Assembly (NCBI RefSeq): GCF_018282095.1
Contig: NZ_CP074127.1
Span: 372,001 to 436,000 of the forward strand
Length of the DNA: 64,000 bases
Source: Pseudovibrio brasiliensis
GTDB lineage: Bacteria > Pseudomonadota > Alphaproteobacteria > Rhizobiales > Stappiaceae
Direction of reading: 5' to 3'
The notes under the pieces were generated by a model that made no database searches, was not told the DNA's origin, and worked only from the letters and a program-made list of their open reading frames with translations. Positions 15,647-23,542 of this stretch are shown here, piece after piece. The position numbers and the translations under genes were made by a program. The first letter of the stretch is position 1. Each line of letters opens with the position of its first letter.

Positions 15647-16252
15647 TCACTTGGCTTTCTGGTGGCCTGTAATCATTGGTGTGACGAGGTCTTCCTTCTT
15701 CCAGAAACGGTAGAAGAAGATAGCTGCCACATGCAGGATCACCAGAATGAGCGTTGCGCGGGCCAGAATGCCATGCCATGCCAATGCGGTGCGGGCGCTG
15801 TCGATGCCCACCCACGAGGCGAATGGCCCTACATTGATGTAGTCTTCCGGATCCACGAACAATCCAAGCGCCGCCTGTGCTCCGATGACACCCAGCAAAA
15901 GGAAAACGAACAGGCCGCCGAGCGGATTATGTCCTTTCCAGTTGCTTGCCTGCCGTTTTGGCAGTTTGGCGATGTAACAGAAGAGTGCTTTGGGGCTATA
16001 AATGAAGCTTGAGAAACGGGCTGTCTCTGACCCGATGAAACCCCAAATCAGACGGAACACAATGAGCGCGAGCACTGCATAGCCAAACCAGAAGTGCAGC
16101 GTCATCACGTCAGGCCCGAACTTGCCCAAACCCCACGCGCCGGCCACACAGCCTGCAAAGAGCCAGTGGAACAGGCGCAGCGGCAGATCCCAGATACGGG
16201 CGCCTTTTTTCTCCTGCGTTTCCAAAGGGTGGTCAGTGCTCGCAGTTGTCAT
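15647..16252 (-). CDS. Cytochrome b561 (diheme membrane electron carrier)
   Basis: 201 residues, four hydrophobic helices. Histidines in the helices (LRLFHWLFAG, LHFWFGYAVL, and two in the last helix WHGILARATLILVILHVA) are the expected haem b ligands of the COG3658 family. The IWDLPLRLFHW start is typical. It lies 3 bp downstream of the cytochrome c' gene, a common pairing in which b561 passes electrons between quinol and the periplasmic c-type cytochrome. Confidence 0.9.
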   Translation of the reverse strand: MTTASTDHPLETQEKKGARIWDLPLRLFHWLFAGCVAGAWGLGKFGPDVMTLHFWFGYAVLALIVFRLIWGFIGSETARFSSFIYSPKALFCYIAKLPKRQASNWKGHNPLGGLFVFLLLGVIGAQAALGLFVDPEDYINVGPFASWVGIDSARTALAWHGILARATLILVILHVAAIFFYRFWKKEDLVTPMITGHQKAK

Positions 16253-16255
16253 TTC

Positions 16256-16717
16256 TTAAAAGTCCTTCGCGCGGTATTCTTTGTGGCAGCCTTTGCAAGT
16301 GCCGCCCAGTTGGCTGAGTGCTTTGCCCAGTGCAGGACGGCCTTCGCCAGCGACTTCGTTGAGTGCAACAAGTGCCTGATAGAAGTCCTTTCCTTTGGCC
16401 TGATAGCCAGCCATATCTTCCCAGATCACAGGAAGCGCGCGGGTTTTGCCTGGCAGGTCAGCGTTTGAGGTGCCAGGCATGTAAAGGCCTGCTGCGTTGT
16501 AGCTGGCGACTGCCATCATGTTGCCTGCAGCTGCTTTTGCCTTCTCGGCGCTGTACTCAACTTCGCCTTTGGCCATCGCCGCCAGCGCGCCCATGTCATG
16601 TCCAAGTAGAGTGAAGTAAGCGCGGCGCGCGTCGACCACGTCTTCCTTGTTGGCATCGGCTGCATAAGCCGTTGTCGCAGTCATGGCGATCAATGCAGTG
16701 ATCAATAGTTTACGCAT
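16256..16717 (-). CDS. Cytochrome c' (NO-binding periplasmic haem protein)
   Basis: 153 residues; signal peptide ending AYAA near 20; four-helix protein with the haem-binding CKGCH at 141-145 placed near the C-terminus, as in class II cytochromes c. GGAG lies 8 nt before the ATG. Cytochromes c' bind NO and are linked to nitrosative stress resistance, which echoes the nnrS operon 10 kb away. Co-transcribed with the following b561 gene. Confidence 0.92.
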   Translation of the reverse strand: MRKLLITALIAMTATTAYAADANKEDVVDARRAYFTLLGHDMGALAAMAKGEVEYSAEKAKAAAGNMMAVASYNAAGLYMPGTSNADLPGKTRALPVIWEDMAGYQAKGKDFYQALVALNEVAGEGRPALGKALSQLGGTCKGCHKEYRAKDF

Positions 16718-16801
16718 GGATTTCTCCGTGTTTGGTTATTGGGAAGTATTTGATGGGGGTGTCTTTGTTTTGGTTGTTCTATTGGAAATATAGTTTTCTT
16801 G

Positions 16802-16820
16802 ATCTGATTGATGATCAGAT
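16802..16820. promoter_or_regulatory. Palindrome upstream of the cytochrome c' gene
   Basis: ATCTGAT and ATCAGAT, 7-bp perfect arms with a 5-nt centre, 85 bp before the cytochrome c' ATG in an AT-rich region. It includes TTGAT and ATCA elements but in the wrong spacing for an FNR box. Regulator unknown. Confidence 0.4.
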
Positions 16821-16972
16821 TTTGTTTCTAGTATTTGTATGTATTTGCCCGTATATGCAGTGTTTGTGCTTGCCTTCGCTGAGAATAGATGAGCAAAACA
16901 ACGCTTCAATGGGAATGTTGTAATAGTTTGTCGCAAGGTGTAACGGACACCTGCATGTTTTGGTTAGCGAGA

Positions 16973-17689
16973 TCATGCCGGCACGGCCTCCTCAACCAGA
17001 TGCCCTTCATCCATGGTCAGAATTCGATCTGCCAGTTGCAGGATACGGTTGTCATGGGTGACCATTACGGTGGTGATGCCACGCTTGTCGCCCAGCTCCT
17101 TCAGCAGCTCAACGACGGTAAGGCCTGTGTCCTTGTCTAGTGCCGCTGTGGGTTCATCTGCGAACACGATATCCGGTGAGGAAACCAGTGCGCGTGCAAT
17201 AGCAACGCGTTGTTTTTGGCCGCCTGAAAGGTGAGCTGGCAGATAGTCTAGCCGGTCTTCCAGCCCCAGCAGGCTCAGCATGTGCCGCGCTGCTTTTTCC
17301 TGCTGTGCTGCATCTACGGTTGCCTTCACTCCGCTCTGGTGCACCTGAAGGCCCATCAGTACGTTTTGTGTTGCTGTCAGGCTTTCATGCAGATTGTGTG
17401 CTTGAAAGATGAAGCCAAGGCGACGGCGCAGCATGATCTTCATAGTCTCATCCGCGCCATGCAGCTCATGACCCAGCAAGGAAAGCTGACCCTTTTGCAC
17501 GTCACGCAAGCAGCCCATCAGAGTGAGCAGTGTGGTTTTGCCAGAACCTGATGGCCCCATTAGCACTGTCAGGCTGCCCTTTTCGATCTCAAAGTTGACG
17601 TCAAAGATCGCCTGTTTACGCGCTTCTCCTTCGCCAAACCAATGGCTGAGACCGGAAACACTGATCGGGGCATGTGGTGTATATGTCAT
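16973..17689 (-). CDS. DevA-type ABC exporter ATPase
   Basis: 238 residues. Walker A MGPSGSGKTTLL, Q-loop IFQAHNLHESLT, signature LSGGQKQRV, Walker B IVFADEPTAALD and switch His MVTHDNRI are complete. This is the DevA/MacB/LolD branch. It is the last gene of a B-C-A operon, 8 bp after the permease stop. Cyanobacterial DevBCA exports heterocyst glycolipids with an outer-membrane TolC protein; no outer-membrane partner is encoded here, and the cargo in this organism is unknown. Confidence 0.88.
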   Translation of the reverse strand: MTYTPHAPISVSGLSHWFGEGEARKQAIFDVNFEIEKGSLTVLMGPSGSGKTTLLTLMGCLRDVQKGQLSLLGHELHGADETMKIMLRRRLGFIFQAHNLHESLTATQNVLMGLQVHQSGVKATVDAAQQEKAARHMLSLLGLEDRLDYLPAHLSGGQKQRVAIARALVSSPDIVFADEPTAALDKDTGLTVVELLKELGDKRGITTVMVTHDNRILQLADRILTMDEGHLVEEAVPA

Positions 17690-17697
17690 GCGGCCCC

Positions 17698-18873
17698 CTA
17701 GAACAGATCAGCCGGATCAGCATGTGCCAATCGACGTGTCGCGATTGTTCCGGAAAGGGCACAGGCCGCAAGGGTGCCAACAAACACGATCAGCGCGCGA
17801 GCCAGTGTTAACCCCACAGGCAGCCCGGACTTCAGCGCCAGCATTTTGTAAATGCCCGTGGCTGCCAGTGCGCCGGGGAAGAACCCCAGCACTGCGAGGA
17901 TCATGGCTTCCTCAAAGATGATGCCGAGGAAGAAGCCCTGGCTGAAGCCCATAGCTTTGAAGGTGGCGTATTCTTTCAGATGATCTGCCACATCGGTGCT
18001 GAGAACCTGATAAACAATGACGATCCCCACGAGCACACCAATGATGGTGCCAAAGCCAAAGATGATGCCGACGGGCTTTTCAGAGGTCTGGTAGGCTTGC
18101 TCATCTGCCGCCGCCTTAGCAAAGCTTCTGATCTTCAGTGTATCTGTCGGCAGCACCTGCTTCAGCAGCTCCACAGCCCGCTCAACTGAGGCTCCGGGTT
18201 GTACCTTCAGCAAGATATGGTCCGGTGCGCCAGAACTTCGCGAAGGGGACAGGCGCAGGACGCTTTGGTCGGACATCACCAGATTACCATCAGCACTAAA
18301 ACCAGCGCCGATCTGCAAGGTGCCGATCAGTTTGATCTGGCGGTTGTTCATTTCAAAGATTGCGGGTGTTTCTGGTGAGAGCGAGTTGAAGAACTCTTCC
18401 GTCCCACCGCGTGTCTTGCGATCAACCAGCGCCGTATCTGGCAAAGCCAATTGCAGGAACTGAGGCCGCAGCACAGGTGCCATAAAGTCGATGGCTTCAA
18501 TGGGAAGGCCCACCAATTGTAAACCTGCGATCTGATCTTCCTGCACACGCCAGTCGACTTTAGTGATGTAAACTGGTGCAGCTGAAGCCACCTCCGGCAC
18601 CGTCAGTGCTTGCAACATATGCACACGCGCAACATTGCCACCTTCGGTCAGAGATTTGGCATCGGAGGCAGAGATGAGAATGTCCGCCTCAAACAGCTCG
18701 TAGGGCTGCAAGGTAGACCCAGTCAGTGCGCCCATCATGCCGAGCTGCACGAACACCAACACGTTGGCGAAGGCAACACCCGCCAGAGCCGCAGCGAAGC
18801 GCCCTTTATTGTGGGTCAGCTGTAACCAGCCTATGGGCAAGCGGCCCAGCATCCATGTGAGAAAGCGGGTCAC
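17698..18873 (-). CDS. DevC-type ABC exporter permease
   Basis: 391 residues with the FtsX/MacB arrangement: one N-terminal helix (about 25-50), a large extracytoplasmic domain (50-270) and three C-terminal helices. The MLGRLPIGWLQLTHNKGRFAAALAGVAFANVLVFVQLG start is typical of DevC. It overlaps the membrane-fusion gene by 4 bp and lies just before the ATPase gene. Confidence 0.88.
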   Translation of the reverse strand: MTRFLTWMLGRLPIGWLQLTHNKGRFAAALAGVAFANVLVFVQLGMMGALTGSTLQPYELFEADILISASDAKSLTEGGNVARVHMLQALTVPEVASAAPVYITKVDWRVQEDQIAGLQLVGLPIEAIDFMAPVLRPQFLQLALPDTALVDRKTRGGTEEFFNSLSPETPAIFEMNNRQIKLIGTLQIGAGFSADGNLVMSDQSVLRLSPSRSSGAPDHILLKVQPGASVERAVELLKQVLPTDTLKIRSFAKAAADEQAYQTSEKPVGIIFGFGTIIGVLVGIVIVYQVLSTDVADHLKEYATFKAMGFSQGFFLGIIFEEAMILAVLGFFPGALAATGIYKMLALKSGLPVGLTLARALIVFVGTLAACALSGTIATRRLAHADPADLF

Positions 18874-20099
18874 TTGGTGTCCCTCTCAGATGCAGGCTGA
18901 AAGTAGCCGAGGATTTCCAGATTGGTCAGGTTCGCAGCCAACTCGGAGGATGTCTCATCCAATGTGACGACCACTGTCACCACACGTGCATCGGTGTTCG
19001 CGGCCGGGTCTACGCTGATGATGTTCTGGCGCCCAACAATCAGGCCGATCTCTGTCAATGTTCCGCGCAGTTCCTGCGCCAGAGCTTCGGCGCGCAAAAC
19101 CACGGCATCACCTATGTTCAGGCGTCCGATCTGGTTCTGGTAGATCTCCATCTCAGCAGTCATCTCACGAGTGTTACCGAACTCGATCAGACCCGCAGAA
19201 GATGGTCGCTCGCCGGGTTGCACGAGCAGGTCGAGAACTGTGCCATCAAAGGGCGCGCGAACGATGGATTTCTCTAGATTCACCTCAGCTGTGCGCAGAG
19301 CAATCTGAGCGGACTGAAGCTTGCGTTTGGCGAGTTCCACATCCGCCTGAGAGATGTCCGCTGTGCTGCTGTATCGTTTGAGCGTTGCTTCTTTGCGGGC
19401 CACATCCAGCAGCGCACTTTCTGCCTCCGCCTTCGCACGATCCAGTTGAGCCTCCGTTACAACCTTGCGGGCAAACAGGGACTTCGTGCGTTCCAGTTCG
19501 GCCCGTGCCAAGTCTGAATTGGTTTTGGCACGGTTCAGGTCCGCTTCGTTCTCAACCTGACTGGCTTTGATGGAAAGCTGAACTTGTCTGAGCGAGGCTT
19601 CAGAAACGGCGATCTCTGCCTTGGCTGCTTCAACGCTTGCCTCCAGAGAGGGGCGATTGTCGAGGGATGCGAGGATGGTGTCCTTCTCAACCCAATCTCC
19701 AACTGAAACGGGAAGGTCTGCAATGCGGGCATCTCCTGCTCCAAATGGTAGAGCGATTGTCGACACGCCGTCGCGCGGGATCAACTTGCCAAGCGCGACG
19801 ACAGCACCAGCTTCCAGCGCTTTGATGTCTTCGGGTGTAACGGTTGTATTGATGGGAACAGCGATTTTCTGATCACTTCCTCCCCCTGGTTCAAGGCCTG
19901 TCATTTCATAGAACAGGCGTAAGCCAGCGGGTTGGAAGTACATGCCCATGACACCACCAGTGAACATGATGGCGATGAAAACAGGGATGAGCAGAACGAT
20001 CCGCTTAAACGGTAAGCCTTTGCGTGCCTTACCAGAAATAGAAGAAATGCCAGTGTCTTCCAAAGGCAATTCTTTGTTTGGCGCATTGTGATGGGTCAC
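18870..20099 (-). CDS. DevB/HlyD-type membrane fusion protein
   Basis: 409 residues: cytoplasmic tail, one membrane helix near 33-53, lipoyl-like half motifs (GDARIADLPVSVGDWVEKDTILASLD, and FDGTVLDLLVQPGERP), a long alpha-hairpin (about 155-280) rich in Glu/Ala heptads, and a C-terminal beta barrel. This is the periplasmic adaptor that would link the DevC permease to an outer-membrane channel. First gene of the operon. Confidence 0.88.
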   Translation of the reverse strand: MTHHNAPNKELPLEDTGISSISGKARKGLPFKRIVLLIPVFIAIMFTGGVMGMYFQPAGLRLFYEMTGLEPGGGSDQKIAVPINTTVTPEDIKALEAGAVVALGKLIPRDGVSTIALPFGAGDARIADLPVSVGDWVEKDTILASLDNRPSLEASVEAAKAEIAVSEASLRQVQLSIKASQVENEADLNRAKTNSDLARAELERTKSLFARKVVTEAQLDRAKAEAESALLDVARKEATLKRYSSTADISQADVELAKRKLQSAQIALRTAEVNLEKSIVRAPFDGTVLDLLVQPGERPSSAGLIEFGNTREMTAEMEIYQNQIGRLNIGDAVVLRAEALAQELRGTLTEIGLIVGRQNIISVDPAANTDARVVTVVVTLDETSSELAANLTNLEILGYFQPASERDTK

Positions 20100-20237
20100 A
20101 GGACCACCTCTGCTGTGACTTGTTAGTTATTACTTTCTAATATTCTAATATGAAGTTCGCGCAACCCAAAAAATGTACAGATTTGTAACACAGGTGGATT
20201 TTGGGTTTTGAGTGTGGAAGGGGATGTTTGGAAAGTG

Positions 20238-20265
20238 CCCGAGCTGTCCCAGTGGACAGCCCGGT
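20238..20265 (-). terminator. Hairpin downstream of the chemoreceptor gene
   Basis: On the minus strand CCGGGCTGTCC pairs with GGACAGC-TCGGG across ACTG. The tail is only weakly T-rich. It lies 15 bp after the chemoreceptor stop. Confidence 0.45.
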
Positions 20266-20279
20266 TGGTCTCAAGCCAA

Positions 20280-21962
20280 TTAAGCCGAAGCAGCCTGAAG
20301 CGTGCTTTCTTCTTCCGCGATACGGATGAGGAAGCTGTCGACTTCAGCGGATAGATCGTTGGTGACCTGCTCCAGCAGAGCGGAAGACTGGTTGGCAGCA
20401 CCTGCCTCACTGGTGGTCTCGTTGATAGCACCGCTCACGGAAACAACGTTGCTGGCCGCTTTGGCGGTTCCGTCAGAAGCGGCTTGAACAGCTTCTGCGA
20501 TTTCAGCAGTTGCCATCTGCTGCTGCTCAACTGCATCGGAAATGGATGAGGTCAGCTCGCTGATCTCCTTCACCGCTGCAGTGATGGAGCCAATGGCCTC
20601 TACCGTGCTGCGAGTTGAACTCTGGATGCCGTTGATCTGAGCAGAGATCTCTTCTGTTGCATGCGCTGTCTGGCTTGCCAGTGTCTTCACCTCGGTCGCC
20701 ACCACAGCGAAGCCCTTGCCTGCATCCCCTGCGCGTGCCGCTTCAATGGTCGCGTTCAGAGCCAGCAGGTTGGTCTGCTCGGCTATGTCACGGATCAGAT
20801 TGAGCACAGTGCCGATCTGTTCAGCAGACTTGGCCAATGCGATGACCTCGTTGTCCGTGTTCTGTGCGATCTCAGAGGTGGATGCCACCAGCGTATTGGC
20901 GCGCGTGGACTGGTTGGAGATCTTCTGGATGGAAACAGCCAGTTCTTCTGCCGCTGCAGCCACCGTTTCTACGTTTTGAGAGGCACTCGCGGACGCTTCT
21001 CCAGCGCTGTTCGCTTGCTGGGTTGCCTGATTTGCGACGTCAAACAAACGTTCAGAAGAGCTGCGCATTTCCATGGACTGGTTGGATAGCATGGAAACGT
21101 TTCGCTCCAGAACCACACGAAACTGCTCGACAACCTCTTCCTTCTTCTGTTGGCGGGTCAACTCACGGGACCGTTCTGTTTTTGCTTGTTCTTCCAGATT
21201 ACGGCGAGCAATGGCGTTTTCGCGGAACACGATCACCGCGTCCTGCATCTTACCGATCTCATCTTTACGAGCTGCCAGATTGAGGTCTACATCCACGGCA
21301 CCGGAGGCAAGCTCCCCCATCTTAGAGGTCAGGGCCACGATGGGTTTGCTGAGACCATTCGCCAACCACAGAGCAAAGCCAAGACCGGCGAGACCAACAA
21401 CCAACGCAAAGCTGAGGGAGATAATGTTCACCCGGCGTGCATCCGCATTAGCCTGTGCCAGAGCGGATTGGCTGGCAGAGACGGTGGAAGACACAATCGC
21501 ATTGATGGAGCCGCGCAGAGCCTGATTGTGGCGCTCGATCTTCTCTTTGGTTGGGATCATGCGAGATGGTGTAATGCCGAGCAGGATCGCAGCGTCCTTG
21601 CTCCAGTTTTTAAAGGCCATTTGCGCAGAGGTTACGGCCTGTCGCATCTCATCATTGAGCGCCACATCAAGCGTTTGCTCAATATCCATACCCAAAGACG
21701 CGTTGATGTCATTGAACTCGCGGCGGAACTCTTCCGGCTCAATGAAGGTTGTCATCGCCAGCGCTGTATCAACGACCTCTTTGGCATGCTCAAAGTCATT
21801 TACGATGGTGAAGGAAAGCCGCTGTGCTTCCAATGCCTTGAGTGTAACGCGGCCAAGGTTTTCGCGGCCTTCTGCAGCCTGCCAGACGAGGAAGGCCATC
21901 AGAGCCATTGCAACGATGATGAGGCTGAGGATCGGAATAAAGATTTTATAACGAATGTTCAT
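20280..21962 (-). CDS. Methyl-accepting chemotaxis protein
   Basis: 560 residues: TM1 about 7-27, a helical periplasmic sensor (about 30-185), TM2 about 186-208, HAMP about 209-262 and a signalling coiled coil whose tip [28 protein letters not shown] is intact. Glu/Gln-rich methylation helices flank it. No C-terminal pentapeptide for CheR tethering is present. It begins 12 bp after a cytochrome c peroxidase gene, so both come from one message, an unusual pairing that hints at sensing of peroxide, redox state or a respiratory signal. Confidence 0.9.
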   Translation of the reverse strand: MNIRYKIFIPILSLIIVAMALMAFLVWQAAEGRENLGRVTLKALEAQRLSFTIVNDFEHAKEVVDTALAMTTFIEPEEFRREFNDINASLGMDIEQTLDVALNDEMRQAVTSAQMAFKNWSKDAAILLGITPSRMIPTKEKIERHNQALRGSINAIVSSTVSASQSALAQANADARRVNIISLSFALVVGLAGLGFALWLANGLSKPIVALTSKMGELASGAVDVDLNLAARKDEIGKMQDAVIVFRENAIARRNLEEQAKTERSRELTRQQKKEEVVEQFRVVLERNVSMLSNQSMEMRSSSERLFDVANQATQQANSAGEASASASQNVETVAAAAEELAVSIQKISNQSTRANTLVASTSEIAQNTDNEVIALAKSAEQIGTVLNLIRDIAEQTNLLALNATIEAARAGDAGKGFAVVATEVKTLASQTAHATEEISAQINGIQSSTRSTVEAIGSITAAVKEISELTSSISDAVEQQQMATAEIAEAVQAASDGTAKAASNVVSVSGAINETTSEAGAANQSSALLEQVTNDLSAEVDSFLIRIAEEESTLQAASA

Positions 21963-21974
21963 AGATTCCGGCCC

Positions 21975-22991
21975 TTAGTTCGGCAGCGTTGGCATTGGCG
22001 TTTCGATGCGTTCAGCAGTCAGGGAAACGAGGAAGTTCTTAAGGTCTTCCATTTCCTGCTCTGTCAGGTCCAGCGGGCGTACATGCTCCGAACGGGATGG
22101 GCGCTCAATGCCGCCAGAATTGTAGTGGGCGATCATAGTTTCCAGATCAGGAATGCTGCCATTATGGGTAAACGGGGCACGATAAGTCAGATTGCGCAAA
22201 CCCGGAGTTTTGAAGGCAAACTGGGCTTTTGGGTTATCTTCCTCATAAAGCCCGCGGCCAATATCTTCCGTCGGTGTACCGATGTCGTGGAATTTGTTGT
22301 CGGTGAAGTTCCAGCCGGTGTGACACGGCGCGCAGTTCCCCTTATCGTTGAACAATGCAAACCCGCGTTTGGCGGAAGCGGAGATCGCGCCTTCATCGCC
22401 TTCTACCCAACGATCAAACGGTGCCCAGCCGGAAACCACAGTGCGCTCGTAGGTGGCGATGGCGGTGAGCACGGTGTCTCGCGTAATCCCCTCATTTGGA
22501 AACACGAGGCCGAACCATTTGTTGTAACCCGGAATCTCATCAAGGACTTCGACGATGGTCTCGAACTTGCCGTCCATCTCTTCTGGATTAGTGATTGGAC
22601 CAGCAGCCTGCTCTTCCAGCGTTTCTGCGCGGCCATCCCAGAACATAGGCGCAACCCAGGCAGCGTTGAGTACAGTAGGTGCCTGGCGTCCCAGATGCGT
22701 GTTGGCGGATCCGACGGCGGTTGGTACCGGAACCTCGTAGCCAAAGGAAGGGTTATGGCAGCTGACGCAGTTGATGTTTTTGTTGCCAGACAGGCGTGGA
22801 TCAAAGAACAGCATTTTGCCGAGTGTCGCCATCTGCGGTGAGTAAGGCGCGCTGTCTGGAAACGGGATTTCCAGTGGTCGGCGGTACTGCTCTTTGAGTG
22901 AATTAATGTCTGCAGCACTCAGAGGAGATGCGGTTAGCCCCAACACAACGGCAGCAGACAGACTGCCCACAACTCTTACTAGAAATGACAA
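21975..22991 (-). CDS. Di-heme cytochrome c peroxidase / MauG family
   Basis: 338 residues from TTG 22991, chosen because GGGGAG lies about 6 nt upstream and a signal peptide (SFLVRVVGSLSAAVVLGLTASPLSAA) follows at once; the frame stays open to a GTG at 23117 without support. Two haem c sites, CVSCH at 75-79 and CAPCH at 220-224, plus LGKMLFFDPRLSG and TPGLRNLTYRAPFTHNG, match bacterial diheme peroxidases that reduce H2O2 in the periplasm with cytochrome c electrons. MauG-type oxidation of a protein partner is an alternative. Operon with the chemoreceptor downstream. Confidence 0.88.
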   Translation of the reverse strand: MSFLVRVVGSLSAAVVLGLTASPLSAADINSLKEQYRRPLEIPFPDSAPYSPQMATLGKMLFFDPRLSGNKNINCVSCHNPSFGYEVPVPTAVGSANTHLGRQAPTVLNAAWVAPMFWDGRAETLEEQAAGPITNPEEMDGKFETIVEVLDEIPGYNKWFGLVFPNEGITRDTVLTAIATYERTVVSGWAPFDRWVEGDEGAISASAKRGFALFNDKGNCAPCHTGWNFTDNKFHDIGTPTEDIGRGLYEEDNPKAQFAFKTPGLRNLTYRAPFTHNGSIPDLETMIAHYNSGGIERPSRSEHVRPLDLTEQEMEDLKNFLVSLTAERIETPMPTLPN

Positions 22992-23542
22992 GACGCTCTC
23001 CCCTAAGCATATGTAGGGGAGTTCCCCTAGCTGAAGAGGCGTTAATGAATGCTTTATCGATTGTTTTGATTGGGTACTCTCACTGATATGTGATGTGAAG
23101 TTTAGCTGGCTTTCCACTGAAACTGGAAAAATCCTTGTTTCTATAGGATGTTATACGCTTCGTTGGTTTTGAAGTTCACGCGATGGATTTGCTTCCCTGA
23201 TTTTAATTTCGCCAATCAAGTGCGTACTGCATACGTAAAAAGACAAGATCGACAACTTGATTCAATGAGAATCTGAACTTCGCCTCGTCAGTTGAAACCA
23301 ACTGAACCTGTGCCCCTAATTTTCAGAGATTGTGACCTGCGGGGTGCATGGTCAGCATAACCGTTAACTCTTTGTTTTTGGAATCGTTTGGCCTGTGTTC
23401 TGCGGTGAGCCAGCCGTTGAACATGTCTGAGTGATCCAAGTGTATCCGCCCGGCATACACTGCACGATTTGACGGGTGGAGTTTTGTGCTCGGCGTATTT
23501 CGAGAAGTTTAAGTGCCTTAGTTCTGTAGTCTGAGGGTTTAA
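22992..23542. other. 551-bp divergent intergenic region with a short hairpin
   Basis: No convincing gene. TCAGTTG-AAAC-CAACTGA at 23288-23305 is a perfect 7-bp inverted repeat. The rest holds the promoters of the divergent peroxidase and autotransporter genes; no clear -35/-10 pair was found. Confidence 0.5.

Noticed and set aside
16973-20099. DevBCA as evidence of heterocyst or nitrogen-fixation biology
   Set aside because: DevBCA-type exporters are widespread in proteobacteria; no nif or glycolipid synthesis genes are in the window.
21150-22841. 563-residue open frame on the plus strand opposite the chemoreceptor and peroxidase genes
   Set aside because: Both opposite-strand genes have complete conserved motifs; this frame has no recognisable domain and crosses a gene junction. 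It is a codon-bias shadow.
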